Program-made: the position numbers and the translations under genes | Source: an uncultured Bacteroidales bacterium | Lineage (GTDB): Bacteria; Bacteroidota; Bacteroidia; Bacteroidales; P3 | Assembly (NCBI GenBank): GCA_900318175.1 | Contig: ONJQ01000004.1 | Span: 1 to 64,000, forward strand | Direction: 5' to 3' | Length of the DNA: 64,000 nucleotides | Notes under the pieces: generated by a model | Databases searched by the model: none | What the model was told of the DNA's origin: nothing | What the model saw: only the letters and a program-made list of their open reading frames with translations | In this document: positions 34,776 through 43,398 of the stretch, piece after piece | Layout: each line of letters starts with the position of its first letter | Numbering within the stretch: position 1 is the stretch's first letter

Positions 34776-35483
34776 TTATTGTTGGACGGTGTCGATGAAA
34801 ATGCGGTCGAGGGGGGCGTTGTTGTGCCGTGCCTTGATGTCGGCAAGGGGGCCGCTGAGCACAACGCGGGCGTGGTTGATGAGGGCTATGTCGTCGCAGA
34901 GCTCTTCGGCGGAGGGCATGTTGTGGGTGGAGAAGATGATGGTGGCACCCTGCTCTTTGAGATGGAGGATTTCGCGCTTCAAGAGGTCGGCATTGACGGG
35001 GTCGAAACCGCTGAAAGGCTCGTCGAAGATGAGCAGACGGGGGTTGTGGAGCACGGTGACCACAAACTGTACCTTCTGCTGCATGCCCTTGGAGAGCTCC
35101 TCGACACGGCGGTTCCACCACGAGTCGATTTCAAGACGGTCGAACCACTGGTGTAGCCGCTGCTCGGCAGTGGCCTTGTCGAGCCCTTTGAGTCGCGCCA
35201 GGTAAACGGCTTGTTCGCCAACGCGCATCTTCTTGTAAAGGCCGCGTTCCTCGGGCAGGTAGCCTATCTGAACAACGTCGGAGGAGGTCATGGGATGACC
35301 ATCGAAGGCGAGGGTGCCGCTGTCCGGGGCGATAATGTGGTTGATGATGCGGATGAGGGTGGTCTTTCCGGCGCCATTGGGACCAAGGAGGCCAAACACT
35401 GTGCCTCGGCGCACATGGAGGTTGATGTCGTCGAGGGCGTGGAAGGTGCCGTAGGTTTTAGATATATTGTTGATGACTAACAT
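34776..35483 (-). CDS. ABC transporter ATP-binding protein (NatA-like)
   Basis: 235 aa from ATG at 35483; the open frame extends 31 codons upstream but those lie in the previous gene and lack family similarity. Walker A GLLGPNGAGKTTLIR, signature LSKGMQQKVQFV, Walker B LLIFDEPFSGFDPVN and the switch H in FSTHNM are intact. It energises the permease encoded next. It follows the BatA-type gene by 19 bases, so the run nth, BatA gene, ATPase, permease may be one operon. Confidence 0.9.
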   Translation of the reverse strand: MLVINNISKTYGTFHALDDINLHVRRGTVFGLLGPNGAGKTTLIRIINHIIAPDSGTLAFDGHPMTSSDVVQIGYLPEERGLYKKMRVGEQAVYLARLKGLDKATAEQRLHQWFDRLEIDSWWNRRVEELSKGMQQKVQFVVTVLHNPRLLIFDEPFSGFDPVNADLLKREILHLKEQGATIIFSTHNMPSAEELCDDIALINHARVVLSGPLADIKARHNNAPLDRIFIDTVQQ

Positions 35484-35502
35484 GCTTGATAGAGGATGGG
35501 TG

Positions 35503-37557
35503 TTAAGCCTTCTTGTTGCGACGGGGTAGGCGGATGAGAAGTGTCTCGGCCAAAAGAGCCAAAAGGGCCAGCACAATGCACCAGCGCCAAAGGGGAGTGC
35601 CCTGGTTGCGGGAACGGATGTAGTCCGTCATGGATTTGGCGGCGGAGGGCGTCATGCTGTAGTTGGAGAGATTGGCATCGGAAAGTAGTTGTTTGATGTC
35701 GCTCGTAGAGAGGCAGGAGAGGTCGGACTCGCGGCGGCTGTAGTTGAAAGCAAGCCCTTCGAACGGGGCAGGGGAGAGGAGGAAGTTGCCAGCATAGGTG
35801 ATTTCGCCGTGAGGAATAATATAGCTGCGGGAGCCTATACGACGTATGTCGGGAATGAAGTCTGTGTGAGGCTCGGAGGGGATGACGTTGACAACATGAC
35901 GCGGGGAGACGGTGGAAGAGGAGGCACTGACGGGAATGGGGTCCGTGGCAGTGAGGAGATGGTAGGGGAGGGGCTGCGGAGTGCTGAAAAGGGCCATGTT
36001 ATAGATGGTGGGAACAAAAAGGGCTTGGTTGACAAGGTCCGTGTACTCAGGACGCAAGGGCGTGGAGAAGAGATAGAGGCGGCCTTCGCCCATGGGGGTC
36101 TCGCTGAGGAGGTTGCTGCCGTCGACAAGGCTTATCACCGCCTGCGCCACGGTGCCAGCAGATTGCTGCAGGAGGTAGTGCCCATTGGCAGTGGGCATTT
36201 CCATCTCCTCATTCCGACTGCTGAAAACGCCGTGGTAGAGATTGTGGTCGTATTGCAAACTGAGGGCGCGAGCGGGACGGGGCCTGTAGGAGCCAAGGAG
36301 CGGGGCACGAAGGGTTGAGAGGAACTGATTGTAGGAGGAGGTCTCGGCATCGGCGGGAGGGACGATGAGCAGGGTGCCTCCATCGGTGACAAATTGGGTC
36401 AAGGTCTGCGCCAACCCGGAGGGGATGGAGTGAAGCTCGTCGAGGATGATGAAATTGCTCTCGGTAAGGTGGGTGTAGTCAAGACTGCTGTAGGACTCTT
36501 GGCGGTAGCGCGTAAGGGAGTCTGTGGCAAAGAGCTTGCGGATAAAGGGGTTTTCGGCCTTGCCGCTGACCACCAGCAGGGGAATGCGTGAAGTGACGGG
36601 CAGGGAGAAGTAGAGGCGGTCGTCGAAGGTGACGGGATAGTCGGTAGTCTCAACATAGCCTGCCATTATGCTGTCGTCTTGGATGGTGAAGGAGAGGGAG
36701 GCTGTGGCGGTGCTGTTGGCAGGGATGTCGACGGAGGTGACGGCTCGTTGCTGGTTGCCTACATAGAGGCGCAGAGGCTGCTTCTCGATGGGTTTGTCGC
36801 TCCCATTGTGTACGTGCACTTCCACTTGGACCGTGGCTCCAGGGAAATAGGCCGGACTGTTGAACAGTAGGCTGTCGAGATAGACATTGGCCAGTGCACT
36901 GCCCCCAAGAGGAATGAGGGTGGTGAGGATGGCAGTGTCCGTCGGGCAGTCGGCAAGGTCTGCGGTGGTGCGCTGAAAGTCACTGATGATATAGGCGTGG
37001 CGGTTTGTAGCCGAGGAGGAATGAAGGAACTCGTTTTGTCGCAAGGTGATGGAGGAGAGAGGGGTGGTGACGGCTCCGGCCTGAATGTCGTCGACGGCGG
37101 AGAGGAATTCCTCACGGCTGAGCCAGCGGAACTGACTTCCCGAGGCATTGTTGGTGAGCAGCTGGAAGGAGATGGAGGGGTCGTAGGCGGCGGCAATCTC
37201 ACGGGCTTTCTGCTTGGCCGTCTCGATGAGGCTTCCTTCCATGCCGCCACATTCCATGCTGTAGGAATTGTCTACGTAGACGCTCACCACCGTGCCACCG
37301 GATTGCAGCCGGGAGTCCTTGTGGGGGATGACGGGCTGGCAGAAGGCAAGGACAATGAAAAGGATGGCGAGGATGCGGGCGGCAAGGATGAGCAACTGGC
37401 GCAGGTTGCGCTGACGGCGATTTTCGTTCTCCAGCTCCTGCAACATGTCCACATTGCTGAAGTAGACTTTGCGGTAGCGGCGCAGCTGCAAGAGGTGGAT
37501 GGCAATGGGGATGGCAATGGCTGCGAGACCAATCAGGAATAGCGGTTGGGTTAGCAT
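35503..37557 (-). CDS. BatA-domain (aerotolerance-type) membrane protein with VWA-like domain
   Basis: 684 aa. The first 75 residues are the BatA N-terminal domain with two membrane helices: LFLIGLAAIAIPIAIHLLQL, RKVYFSNVDMLQELENENRR, LLILAARILAILFIVLAFCQ. A VWA-like domain follows with VVSVYVDNSYSM (about 90-101), a DxSxS-type metal site in which the spacing fits, and IISDFQRTTADL. A long beta-rich periplasmic part comes next, and a last helix (LWRWCIVLALLALLAETLLI). Similar genes in Bacteroidetes are labelled aerotolerance or BatA-containing; their role is envelope-related but unproven. The start overlaps the nth stop by 7 bp. Confidence 0.85.
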   Translation of the reverse strand: MLTQPLFLIGLAAIAIPIAIHLLQLRRYRKVYFSNVDMLQELENENRRQRNLRQLLILAARILAILFIVLAFCQPVIPHKDSRLQSGGTVVSVYVDNSYSMECGGMEGSLIETAKQKAREIAAAYDPSISFQLLTNNASGSQFRWLSREEFLSAVDDIQAGAVTTPLSSITLRQNEFLHSSSATNRHAYIISDFQRTTADLADCPTDTAILTTLIPLGGSALANVYLDSLLFNSPAYFPGATVQVEVHVHNGSDKPIEKQPLRLYVGNQQRAVTSVDIPANSTATASLSFTIQDDSIMAGYVETTDYPVTFDDRLYFSLPVTSRIPLLVVSGKAENPFIRKLFATDSLTRYRQESYSSLDYTHLTESNFIILDELHSIPSGLAQTLTQFVTDGGTLLIVPPADAETSSYNQFLSTLRAPLLGSYRPRPARALSLQYDHNLYHGVFSSRNEEMEMPTANGHYLLQQSAGTVAQAVISLVDGSNLLSETPMGEGRLYLFSTPLRPEYTDLVNQALFVPTIYNMALFSTPQPLPYHLLTATDPIPVSASSSTVSPRHVVNVIPSEPHTDFIPDIRRIGSRSYIIPHGEITYAGNFLLSPAPFEGLAFNYSRRESDLSCLSTSDIKQLLSDANLSNYSMTPSAAKSMTDYIRSRNQGTPLWRWCIVLALLALLAETLLIRLPRRNKKA

Positions 37558-38210
37558 GGGGCGTTCTTTTTAGAGGCTGATTTCTGGTACCATAGGCACA
37601 GCTCGGTCAGGCCGCATTCGGTACAGTGAGGTTTGCGCGCCTGGCATACGTAGCGGCCATGAAGGATGAGCCAGTGGTGGGCTATGGGTATCTTGTCTTC
37701 GGGTATGTGTTTGACCAGCTCGCGTTCGGTTTGCAGGGGATTCTTGCTGTTGCGTGTAAGCCCGATGCGGTTGGCCACGCGGAACACATGTGTGTCCACC
37801 GCCAAGGCGGGCAGGTTGAAGACAACGGACGCAATGACATTGGCCGTCTTGCGACCCACACCGGGAAGGGTTTGCAGTTCGTCGACATCGCTGGGCACCT
37901 CGCCCCCAAAGTCGGACATTAGCTTTCGGGCCATTCCGGCAAGATGCTTGCTCTTGTTGTGGGGGTAGGAAATGGAATGGATGTATTCGAAAAGCTCCTC
38001 TGGGGTGGCTTGAGCCATTGCGGCTGCGTCCGGATAGGCTGCAAAGAGGGCAGGGGTGGTCATGTTGACACGTTTATCGGTGCACTGAGCGGACAGAATC
38101 ACAGCAACCAACAGTTGGAAAGGATTCTCATATTTCAGCTCGGACTGTGCCGTGGGCCTTGCCTCCTCGAAATAGGCTATCATGCGTTCGTATCGCTCTT
38201 TCTGGGTCAT
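37551..38210 (-). CDS. nth: Endonuclease III (DNA glycosylase/AP lyase)
   Basis: 219 aa. It removes oxidised pyrimidines and cuts at abasic sites in base-excision repair. Seen: LLVAVILSAQCTDKRVN, the helix-hairpin-helix LQTLPGVGRKTANVI with the catalytic Lys, the catalytic Asp in LAVDTHVFRVANR, and the C-terminal [4Fe-4S] cysteine loop CQARKPHCTECGLTELC. It is complete. Its 3' end overlaps the BatA-type gene. Two copies of an octamer-built repeat lie directly upstream. Confidence 0.95.
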   Translation of the reverse strand: MTQKERYERMIAYFEEARPTAQSELKYENPFQLLVAVILSAQCTDKRVNMTTPALFAAYPDAAAMAQATPEELFEYIHSISYPHNKSKHLAGMARKLMSDFGGEVPSDVDELQTLPGVGRKTANVIASVVFNLPALAVDTHVFRVANRIGLTRNSKNPLQTERELVKHIPEDKIPIAHHWLILHGRYVCQARKPHCTECGLTELCLWYQKSASKKNAPC

Positions 38211-38215
38211 CGCTT

Positions 38216-38296
38216 TGAATGCGTTTATGTGTAAACGAGTGAATGTGTGAATCCTTTTTGAATGCGTTAATGTGTAAACGAGTGAATGTGTGAATC
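38216..38296. repeat. Two tandem copies of a 38-bp octamer-built repeat
   Basis: Units at 38216-38253 and 38259-38296 differ at one base. Each reads as four octamers plus six bases: TGAATGCG, TTAATGTG (TTTATGTG in the first), TAAACGAG, TGAATGTG, TGAATC. The 38-base unit at 63562-63599 matches with four mismatches, and similar units occur at 28248-28285 and 17988-18027. They lie between the nth start and the end of the next gene. Confidence 0.85.
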
Positions 38297-38301
38297 TTTG
38301 A

Positions 38302-39360
38302 TTAATGAATTCTCAAGTCCACCACAATGGGGTAGTGGTCGGAAATGGGCGTGGAGATGCGTTTGTAGGACAGGGCTTCCATGTCCGGGCTGTGGAGGAT
38401 ATAGTCAATGCGGAATGCGGGGAATGGACCGTGGTAGGTGGTGCCAAAGCCACGCCCCTGCTCAACGTAAGAGTCTTTGAGCAGTTTGGAGGCTTGCTGA
38501 TAGAAGTAGGAGGCAGGTGTGTCGTTGAAGTCGCCGGCAATCACAAAGGGGATGCCTGTAGACTCGATCAACGGCAGCAGCTCCTCCTTCCATTCTTGCT
38601 CGTGCTGACGGGTGGTCTGGGTGAACTTGTGGAGCAACTTGTGGGTGGAACTGTCGGTCTTGGCGTGGGTGAGCCGTTCAAGGCTTTCGTAGTCGTCCTC
38701 GTTCAGCTCGTAGGAGTCTAAATGCACACAACATAAGCGAACCAGATTGTCGCCCTTTTTTAGGTCGACATAGAACTTGGTCCTCTCGTTCATCTCATCT
38801 CCCCGCACAATGGGCAGCCTTGTGAAGAGGATGTTTTGCGCCATCTTCTTTTCGCCGTGAACGCTGTAGTGGTTGGTGTATCCCAATGCTGCAAGTGAGT
38901 CTTTGAGGCCCAATTTGCGTCGGGCATTGTACTCCTGTATGCAAATCACGTCAGGTTGTTCCTCGTTCAGCATGCGGAGAAACAGCACTGCCCCGGAGTC
39001 GGCTTCCATCAGGGTGTCACTGTCAAGGCCATTGAGGTCGTGCATGTTGAAAGTCATCACTCGCAACACGTCCTCATCCTGGACGGCCTCAGTGGTTCCA
39101 CCGATTTGGAAGAAAAGGGGGATGAAAGATATTCGGGACACGATGGCGGCCACGGAGATGAGGAATTCCCATCGCGAGAAACAAAGCCACATGATAATGA
39201 ACAACACGTTGGCCAGTACAAATATTACATAGCCATAGCTCAGTATCGAAACGACAGCCATGCGGCTGGGTTCGATACTTCCCGCCAGTGTGGAAACAAT
39301 CAATGCACCGGCAAAAAGCAGATTGATTATTAGCATTATAACGCGAAACAGTCCCTTCAT
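38302..39360 (-). CDS. Endonuclease/exonuclease/phosphatase family membrane protein
   Basis: 352 aa. Three N-terminal membrane helices (about residues 5-90) are followed by an EEP catalytic domain: LRVMTFNMHDL, DVICIQEYNARR with the metal-binding Glu, NILFTRLPIV, CCVHLDSYEL, FVIAGDFNDTPASYFY and the closing FRIDYILHS and ISDHYPIVVDL. All catalytic motifs are kept. The domain should face the periplasm. Members of this membrane-anchored group are frequent in Bacteroidetes; the substrate (nucleic acid, phospholipid or sugar phosphate) is not known. Promoter box at 39383-39390. Confidence 0.88.
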   Translation of the reverse strand: MKGLFRVIMLIINLLFAGALIVSTLAGSIEPSRMAVVSILSYGYVIFVLANVLFIIMWLCFSRWEFLISVAAIVSRISFIPLFFQIGGTTEAVQDEDVLRVMTFNMHDLNGLDSDTLMEADSGAVLFLRMLNEEQPDVICIQEYNARRKLGLKDSLAALGYTNHYSVHGEKKMAQNILFTRLPIVRGDEMNERTKFYVDLKKGDNLVRLCCVHLDSYELNEDDYESLERLTHAKTDSSTHKLLHKFTQTTRQHEQEWKEELLPLIESTGIPFVIAGDFNDTPASYFYQQASKLLKDSYVEQGRGFGTTYHGPFPAFRIDYILHSPDMEALSYKRISTPISDHYPIVVDLRIH

Positions 39361-39765
39361 AAGAGCTTAGTACTTGAAATTGCAAAGATACGAATAAAAA
39401 TTGAGAAATGAAGAACAGAAATGCATACCTGCCTTTTATGGCTTCCAACCTACGCCTCCTTTAGCTTTTGTATGTTGCTGCCATGCCCGAAGGAGCCATT
39501 TCGAATAGAAAAGGAGTGCGCTCCCAGATTGCGGAGGCTCCTCGTTACAGACCCATTCCTTCCTTGGAGCGGTACATTGTGTTGCGCCCTATGATATAAT
39601 GGTCGCAGCTTGCAGTAGGCATGTATTGCAGGTTGCCCCATGGCAAGTTCGTAGTCATAGTGAGAACCATGGTAACGGCCTGTCGCCAGGTTTGTCTTGC
39701 CCTCCTGAGCGTATTTTTTGGGGGCGTCGTGTTGAGATTAGAAAAATAAAGTGTATCTTTGCATC
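39361..39765. other. Gene-poor intergenic region
   Basis: About 400 bases. The two ends hold promoter boxes: TATCTTTG on the minus strand at 39383-39390 for the EEP gene, and on the plus strand at 39754-39761 for aroE. Between them 39430-39720 is GC-richer and on the minus strand gives short coding-like stretches in two frames, such as NLPWGNLQYMPTASCDHY, broken by stops. It may be the remnant of a lost gene, but I do not recognise it. Confidence 0.45.
39754..39761 (+). promoter_or_regulatory. -7 box of aroE, four bases from the start codon
   Basis: TATCTTTG ends four bases before ATG at 39766, so the transcript should begin at or next to the start codon (leaderless). Confidence 0.6.
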
Positions 39766-40509
39766 ATGAAAAAATATGGTCTGATAGGCAAAAGCCTCAC
39801 GCACTCATGGTCTCCCAAGTGGTTTGCCGAGAAGTTTGCCCACCTTGGCATCACCAATGCCGAGTACCGGCTTTACGAAATGGACAGCGTGGCGAACCTT
39901 CGCCAGTGGGCAATCGAGAATCAGATTGATGGATTCAATGTTACCATCCCCTACAAGGAGTCGGTCATGGAATTTCTCGATGTTGTAGACCCCTCCGCTC
40001 GGACTATCGGTGCTGTCAATTGTGTGGTGAGGGAGGGCACGTGTCTTGTCGGCCACAATACCGACGCTCCTGCCTTCGCCCAGACCCTCGCGCCCCTTCT
40101 GCGCCCATGGCACACCCAAGCTCTCGTCCTCGGCACTGGTGGCGCCGCCAAGGCCGTCACGTATGCGTTGGGGACCTTGGGCATCGAGGCCACACTCGTC
40201 TCTCGCACACCCCAATCCCATCCGGGTGCCATCACCTATTCGCAGGCTTCCCAGCGTTCCTCAACCCATCTTCTTATCGTCAATGCAACCCCAGTGGGCA
40301 TGTCACGCCTGGCTGGACTGTCGCCGTGGCCGTATCCCCACATGCTCACCCCACGCCATCTCTGCTACGACCTCGTCTACAATCCATCCCCCACGGCCTT
40401 CCTCATCCAGGCTGCTCAGGCAGGTGCCACAGTCTGCGACGGCCTTGCCATGCTCCACACTCAGGCCGAGCTTAGCTGGCAGCTTTGGACGGCATCCAGC
40501 CCGCAATAG
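39766..40509 (+). CDS. aroE: Shikimate dehydrogenase
   Basis: 247 aa; an upstream GTG at 39751 would lie inside the promoter box, so ATG at 39766 is chosen. It reduces 3-dehydroshikimate to shikimate with NADPH in aromatic amino-acid synthesis. Seen: YGLIGKSLTHSWSPKWF (substrate-binding Ser residues), FNVTIPYKESVMEFL with the catalytic Lys, GAVNCVV, GHNTDAPAF with the catalytic Asp, the nucleotide loop VLGTGGAAKAVTYAL, and NATPVGM. It is a little shorter than the E. coli enzyme, as is usual in Bacteroidetes. Single-gene unit. Confidence 0.95.
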   Translation: MKKYGLIGKSLTHSWSPKWFAEKFAHLGITNAEYRLYEMDSVANLRQWAIENQIDGFNVTIPYKESVMEFLDVVDPSARTIGAVNCVVREGTCLVGHNTDAPAFAQTLAPLLRPWHTQALVLGTGGAAKAVTYALGTLGIEATLVSRTPQSHPGAITYSQASQRSSTHLLIVNATPVGMSRLAGLSPWPYPHMLTPRHLCYDLVYNPSPTAFLIQAAQAGATVCDGLAMLHTQAELSWQLWTASSPQ

Positions 40510-40573
40510 CCCAAAAACAATTAAACCGCTCGCAATCCAGCGGCGGCAGATGTGAATCGATAATCGGGAAGAA

Positions 40574-41797
40574 TTAGTGCTTCGAATGCGATGCGGGCAG
40601 TTTCCTCACTTTGCGTGTTACCACCTCGCCCTTTTGTGTGGTCATCCGTACCACATAGATGCCTGCAGGTTGTCTGCTAAGGTCTATCGTCAAGCCTCTC
40701 ACCACTTGCTTCAGCATACGGCCTTGCGAGTCCCACACCTCCACCTTCAGTTCCTGTTCGGCGCTGGGCTCGGTGTACACCAGTTGCACAATCCCATGGG
40801 TGGGGTTTGGGGCCAGCGTAGGCCAGTTGTTTTCGGGCTCTTGGCAGTCCATCGTCGCTACTGAGGGATGCAGGTACTCTGCCAGATATTCCGAAAGGTT
40901 GAGAGCTATTAGCCGTGGGGGATTGTTCATGCCTATACTGCTGAACTTTTCGCTCGTTACCCAATAGTGCACACCGTCCGCCGTGGCTATGGCCTCGGTC
41001 TGCCATCCTATCTTGTTGCAGTAGAGTATCTTTTCTCGTTTGCTGTGGGTGAAATCCGTGCCGCTGAACCCATACACCAGATACACGAACGGCTGTGCCA
41101 GTGTGCTGTAGCCGCACAATGCCAGCACGCACTGCTCCTCCTCCAACTGTTGGCTATAGTAGCACGCACCCGTTATCAAGCCGTTCACATTCAGTCGGAA
41201 CTTAGGCAGGGCCATATAATTGCCGGGCGTTTTTGGCAGGGCATAGCAGGTTGTCTGTTGTGAGGTCCATTGCTTGGTGAAGAGATACAGGCTGTCGCCC
41301 ACTGCCACCATCGCCTCGCAGTCATAGTCGGTCGTGGGCAGTCCCTTGCTCCGCGATCCGTCAGGGTCGTAGCCGTAGTAGGTGAAGCGGATGGTGTCCA
41401 GCTGGCATGTGCCATTTTCGATGGACAGTTTAGGCATGCGGTAGATACAAAAGTCGTGTCGCAGATAGGCGTTGCTGTTACCGAAATCCCCGAAATAGAA
41501 ATAGTTCTCATCCTGAGTTACTTCCTCCATGTCGTAATACTGTAACCCGCACCCTATGCTGTCCTTTGACGCACCATTGGTTGTGTCCAAACTGAAGAGC
41601 TTCATCTGCCCATGGTCATTGCTGGTCCACAGCTCTCCTTCCCAGTACAATAATGCGGAAGTTCCGGACAGCCCGCTGTCCAAAATGCCGGCCACGGTGA
41701 CATATTCAAATTCATTACCGTCATTCCGAGTTTGTGAGAATGACGGTAATGAATTTAAAATCAGTAATATGAGCAATTTTATCGCTCTGTTTTTCAT
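40574..41797 (-). CDS. Secreted beta-propeller-like protein with T9SS type A sorting domain
   Basis: 407 aa. Signal peptide LLILLILNSLPSFSQ. Residues 30-320 have repeated strands typical of a beta-propeller: TSALLYWEGELWTSNDHGQM, DMEEVTQDENYFYFGDFGN, DCEAMVAVGDSLYLFTKQW, QTEAIATADGVHYWVTSEKF. The last 75 residues are a Por-type (type A) T9SS domain: LAPNPTHGIVQLVY, KVEVWDSQGRMLKQV and QPAGIYVVRM, ending in a lysine-rich tail. It is exported across the outer membrane and its sorting domain is probably removed. The ligand is unknown. Its promoter box lies four bases from the ATG. Confidence 0.85.
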   Translation of the reverse strand: MKNRAIKLLILLILNSLPSFSQTRNDGNEFEYVTVAGILDSGLSGTSALLYWEGELWTSNDHGQMKLFSLDTTNGASKDSIGCGLQYYDMEEVTQDENYFYFGDFGNSNAYLRHDFCIYRMPKLSIENGTCQLDTIRFTYYGYDPDGSRSKGLPTTDYDCEAMVAVGDSLYLFTKQWTSQQTTCYALPKTPGNYMALPKFRLNVNGLITGACYYSQQLEEEQCVLALCGYSTLAQPFVYLVYGFSGTDFTHSKREKILYCNKIGWQTEAIATADGVHYWVTSEKFSSIGMNNPPRLIALNLSEYLAEYLHPSVATMDCQEPENNWPTLAPNPTHGIVQLVYTEPSAEQELKVEVWDSQGRMLKQVVRGLTIDLSRQPAGIYVVRMTTQKGEVVTRKVRKLPASHSKH

Positions 41798-41801
41798 GGT
41801 G

Positions 41802-41809
41802 CAAAGATA
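41802..41809 (-). promoter_or_regulatory. -7 box of the T9SS type A cargo gene
   Basis: TATCTTTG on the minus strand, ending four bases before the ATG at 41797; predicted leaderless transcript. Confidence 0.6.
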
Positions 41810-42216
41810 ATTATTTTTTTTTGATTATTAATAGCAAAAAATAAAAAAAATTATCACCCCTTGTTTTTATCTTATTTCGAGAAGTAATAATAGTAAGCTT
41901 TTCGGCACCTTTTATTGGCATGACTTTTTTATGGGAGACCGCTTTGTCAACAGAGCCGGAGTGGCTGAATCCTACCGTCCCATGCAAGGAGCCGATAGGT
42001 TCCGCAGTTTAGGGTGGTGAGATACCCCCATGTTTCGGGTGACGAACAGGTGCGGTGATGGTCCTGCTTGACAAAAGTCAATCAAGCATAGTGATGGGGT
42101 GTTTCTATTCTGCATACATTCCTTTTTGTACCCGTTTCGCACCCCCGTAGCGCAAACGCGGTTCGGACCCAATCAAAATATCCCTTTCAAAACTTCATTG
42201 AATCAAATAAAATTCG

Positions 42217-42224
42217 TATCTTTG
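42217..42224 (+). promoter_or_regulatory. -7 box of the acyltransferase gene
   Basis: TATCTTTG ends nine bases before ATG at 42234; the predicted leader is about five bases. This box lies inside the upstream extension of the open frame and so decides the start. Confidence 0.6.
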
Positions 42225-42233
42225 CCAATTACT

Positions 42234-43307
42234 ATGGAATTGAACGAAGAACAATATTCTTGTCAAGGACAGGAATTTAAGTCTATTATGGCTGCCTTGG
42301 CCGACCACCCGCTGGCCGCAAAACTCTTTCCTGACCTTTCCGCCGAGGCCGTGAAACAGCGTTTCCTGTCCTACGACGGTGTGCGTTCATTCCAGTCCGA
42401 CGCCATGTATCGTGCTTGTCAATTCCTTATTCAGTCTACCTTCACCGACTTCTCCTGCTCCGGCACGCAATACCTCGACGGAAAACCCACCCTCTTCATC
42501 TCCAACCATCGCGACATTGTTGTCGACAGCCTCCTGCTGCAATACCAACTCGTCTCCCAAGGACTCGACACCTCCTACATCGTCATCGGTGCCAACCTCT
42601 TCGAGATGCCCCTGATGACCCAAATGGCCAAAGTCAACAAGATGATTGGCATACCCCGTGTCAGTGGCGGCAAGGCTTTTTACAACAGCATGATGCAGCT
42701 CTCCCATCTGCTGCGCACACTGGTGGTGCAGCGTGGACAAAGCGTATGGATTGCCCAGCGCAATGGCCGCACTAAAGACGGCATTGACCATACCGACCCT
42801 GCCCTCATCAAGATGATCTCCCGCTCAGACCCCGACCCTGTCCGCGCACTCGACTCCCTGCACATTGTCCCCCTCAGCATCTCATACGAGTGGGAACCCT
42901 GTGCTCCGCAAAAAGCCCGCGAGCTCGTACTTCGCGCCCAAGGCCCCTACACCAAGCAGCCCGGCGAGGACACGCAGAGCATCCTCAGCGGCCTCAGCGG
43001 CCACAAAGGTCATGTCCACCTCACCGTCTGCCCTCCGCTCACCCGTGATGAACTGGACCAACTGCACGGCGACACTGACGGCGTGGCTGCCCTCATCGAC
43101 AGCCGCATAGCCCAGGGCTACACCATCTTCGACAACAGCCGCCTTGCTGCAGCCCTCCTTTCCGGAAGCCCCATCAAGCACAGCCCCCAGCTACTGCGTT
43201 TTGAACACTACCTCGACGAAGCCTGCTCCCGCTACCCCCTCGGCCCCGAATTCCGCCAAACCCTCCTCAGCATCTACGCTGCCCCGCTGATGCAGTCGAA
43301 AAAGTGA
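42234..43307 (+). CDS. PlsC-like acyltransferase family protein
   Basis: 357 aa from ATG at 42234; the open frame reaches 42099 but would cross the promoter box. It resembles glycerophosphate-type acyltransferases of Bacteroidetes: TLFISNHRDIVVDSLLLQYQ supplies the catalytic His/Asp pair (spacing HX5D, one more than the classic HX4D), then MAKVNKMIGIPRVSGGKAFY, and VWIAQRNGRTKDGIDHTDPA in the place of the substrate-binding EGR block. The likely role is acyl transfer to a lipid precursor at the membrane, but it has no obvious membrane helix and the exact acceptor is unknown. It is 91 bases before prfA. Confidence 0.8.
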   Translation: MELNEEQYSCQGQEFKSIMAALADHPLAAKLFPDLSAEAVKQRFLSYDGVRSFQSDAMYRACQFLIQSTFTDFSCSGTQYLDGKPTLFISNHRDIVVDSLLLQYQLVSQGLDTSYIVIGANLFEMPLMTQMAKVNKMIGIPRVSGGKAFYNSMMQLSHLLRTLVVQRGQSVWIAQRNGRTKDGIDHTDPALIKMISRSDPDPVRALDSLHIVPLSISYEWEPCAPQKARELVLRAQGPYTKQPGEDTQSILSGLSGHKGHVHLTVCPPLTRDELDQLHGDTDGVAALIDSRIAQGYTIFDNSRLAAALLSGSPIKHSPQLLRFEHYLDEACSRYPLGPEFRQTLLSIYAAPLMQSKK

Positions 43308-43398
43308 TAACAGCCGGCTCCCGCGGATGATTTACACTATTCGCGAAGATAGATGTTGATTATAGATAGTTATTTTTTAATTGTTAATAGAAACCCAC

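Larger units (their letters stand above)
41798..42233. other. Gene-free region between divergent genes
   Basis: About 435 bases with no supported gene. The left end is the promoter of the T9SS cargo gene (41802-41809, minus strand). The right end is the box of the acyltransferase gene (42217-42224). The middle (41900-42170) is GC-richer and has no recognised domain in any frame. I cannot match it to a known structured RNA. Confidence 0.45.

Noticed and set aside
38216-38296. CRISPR mini-array
   Set aside because: Two 38-bp units with only five bases between them leave no spacer; related units occur alone elsewhere without cas genes.
39430-39720. Protein-coding gene of 60-120 codons on the minus strand
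   Set aside because: Open frames at 39450-39641 and 39089-39448 lack a recognisable domain and a start context; the second is mainly opposite-frame shadow of the EEP gene.
41900-42170. Structured RNA such as RNase P, SRP or tmRNA
   Set aside because: The GC-richer stretch drew attention, but none of the hallmark conserved blocks of these RNAs is visible.
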